Shown here in pieces: positions 63,851 through 64,000 of a DNA stretch of 64,000 nucleotides. Below the pieces are notes generated by a model. The model had not been told where the DNA came from, ran no database searches, and saw only the letters and a list, made by a program, of their open reading frames with translations. Position 1 is the stretch's first letter; the number at the start of each line of letters is the position of its first letter. Made by a program: the position numbers and the translations under genes. The stretch covers positions 162,515 through 226,514 of the forward strand of contig NZ_QJKC01000006.1 in assembly GCF_003202035.1 (NCBI RefSeq), read 5' to 3'. This DNA comes from Aquitalea magnusonii. GTDB lineage: Bacteria > Pseudomonadota > Gammaproteobacteria > Burkholderiales > Chromobacteriaceae.

Positions 63851-63876
63851 CGGCAGCTGCCCCCCGGCAGCTGCCG
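63851..63876 (+). other. Hairpin between hcp and vgrG
   Basis: CGGCAGCTGCC and GGCAGCTGCCG form an 11-bp stem with a 4-base loop, without a T run. GGCAGCTGCC is itself palindromic and is present twice. It may protect the abundant hcp mRNA. Confidence 0.7.
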
Positions 63877-63907
63877 CGACCGCAACCCACCACAGCAAGG
63901 ACCTGCC

Positions 63908-64000
63908 ATGCCCAACCCCTACCAGCTCGCCTTCCCCGCACGCCTGGGGCTGGACCTGTCCGTGTTCGCCTTTACCCTCGACGAAGCCCTCGACACCCCC
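63908..64000 (+). CDS. vgrG: T6SS spike protein VgrG (TssI), 5' end only
   Basis: 31 codons are visible, starting MPNPYQLAFPARLGLDLSVF and running off the window. The pattern (hydrophobic strand, VFAFTLDEALDTP) fits the N-terminal gp27-like domain of VgrG, and the position directly after hcp supports this. Too little is visible to see any effector domain. Confidence 0.75.
   Translation, partial: MPNPYQLAFPARLGLDLSVFAFTLDEALDTP

Noticed and set aside
1..64000. tRNA, rRNA, CRISPR arrays, insertion sequences, prophage
   Set aside because: No cloverleaf-like, repeat-spacer or transposase signal was found in the intergenic regions on either strand.

Overview
The window is 64 kb of a GC-rich, densely coding bacterial chromosome. 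Gene content points to a betaproteobacterium of the Neisseriales, most like Chromobacterium, Aquitalea or Vogesella. The main markers are earP next to an Arg32-type efp, the order cmk-rpsA-ihfB-lapA-lapB-pyrF, heptose (LPS) genes, a fused FruB-type PTS protein and a B12-dependent ribonucleotide reductase. The genus is an inference; no rRNA or tRNA gene was seen to confirm it.

Layout. 1-1.9 kb: divergent REC-EAL and REC-HTH response regulators, resembling the Roc system of Pseudomonas but with no sensor kinase in view. 2.2-9.0 kb: a sugar-acid operon (SDR dehydrogenase, ABC importer, GntR regulator, SMP-30 lactonase) with a scar where an enolase-superfamily dehydratase appears to have been deleted. 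9.0-15.5 kb: nrdJ, with a perfect FNR-type palindrome upstream, and a large AsmA-like DUF748 envelope protein. 15.6-19.3 kb: earP-efp (EF-P and its rhamnosyltransferase), a DinB-fold protein and zapE. 19.6-22.5 kb: acetoacetate decarboxylase, 3-hydroxybutyrate dehydrogenase and a patatin-like lipase, a ketone-body/PHB-type group. 22.6-32.7 kb: a long leftward set of housekeeping and envelope genes (cysM, hldD, DUF924, hldA, ugd, pyrF, lapB, lapA, ihfB, rpsA, cmk). 33.0-38.1 kb: aroA, a MazG-like protein, cytochrome b561, and an MFS exporter divergent from its LysR regulator. 38.1-44.7 kb: a fructose PTS locus (LacI-type regulator, fruB, fruK, fruA) with a visible operator over the promoter. 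44.9-48.6 kb: a GPH-family glycoside importer and a cytoplasmic GH3 glycosidase. 48.9-51.5 kb: yciH/SUI1, then an XRE-cupin regulator with a gamma-glutamylputrescine-oxidase-like FAD enzyme. 52.0 kb to the end: a type VI secretion operon in the order tssB, tssC, tssA, tssF, tssG, tssJ, tssE, tssK, tssL, tagL, hcp, vgrG (cut by the window edge); tssM and clpV are not in view.

No CRISPR array, prophage or insertion sequence was seen. The points most worth a second look are the dehydratase scar, the FNR-like site and duplicated module of nrdJ, the operator palindromes at fruB, the LysR gene and the XRE-cupin gene, an orphan terminator suggesting a small RNA near 48.7 kb, terminator-less hairpins after the high-copy T6SS genes (tssBC and hcp), and the three-TM OmpA protein with a TssM-like linker.
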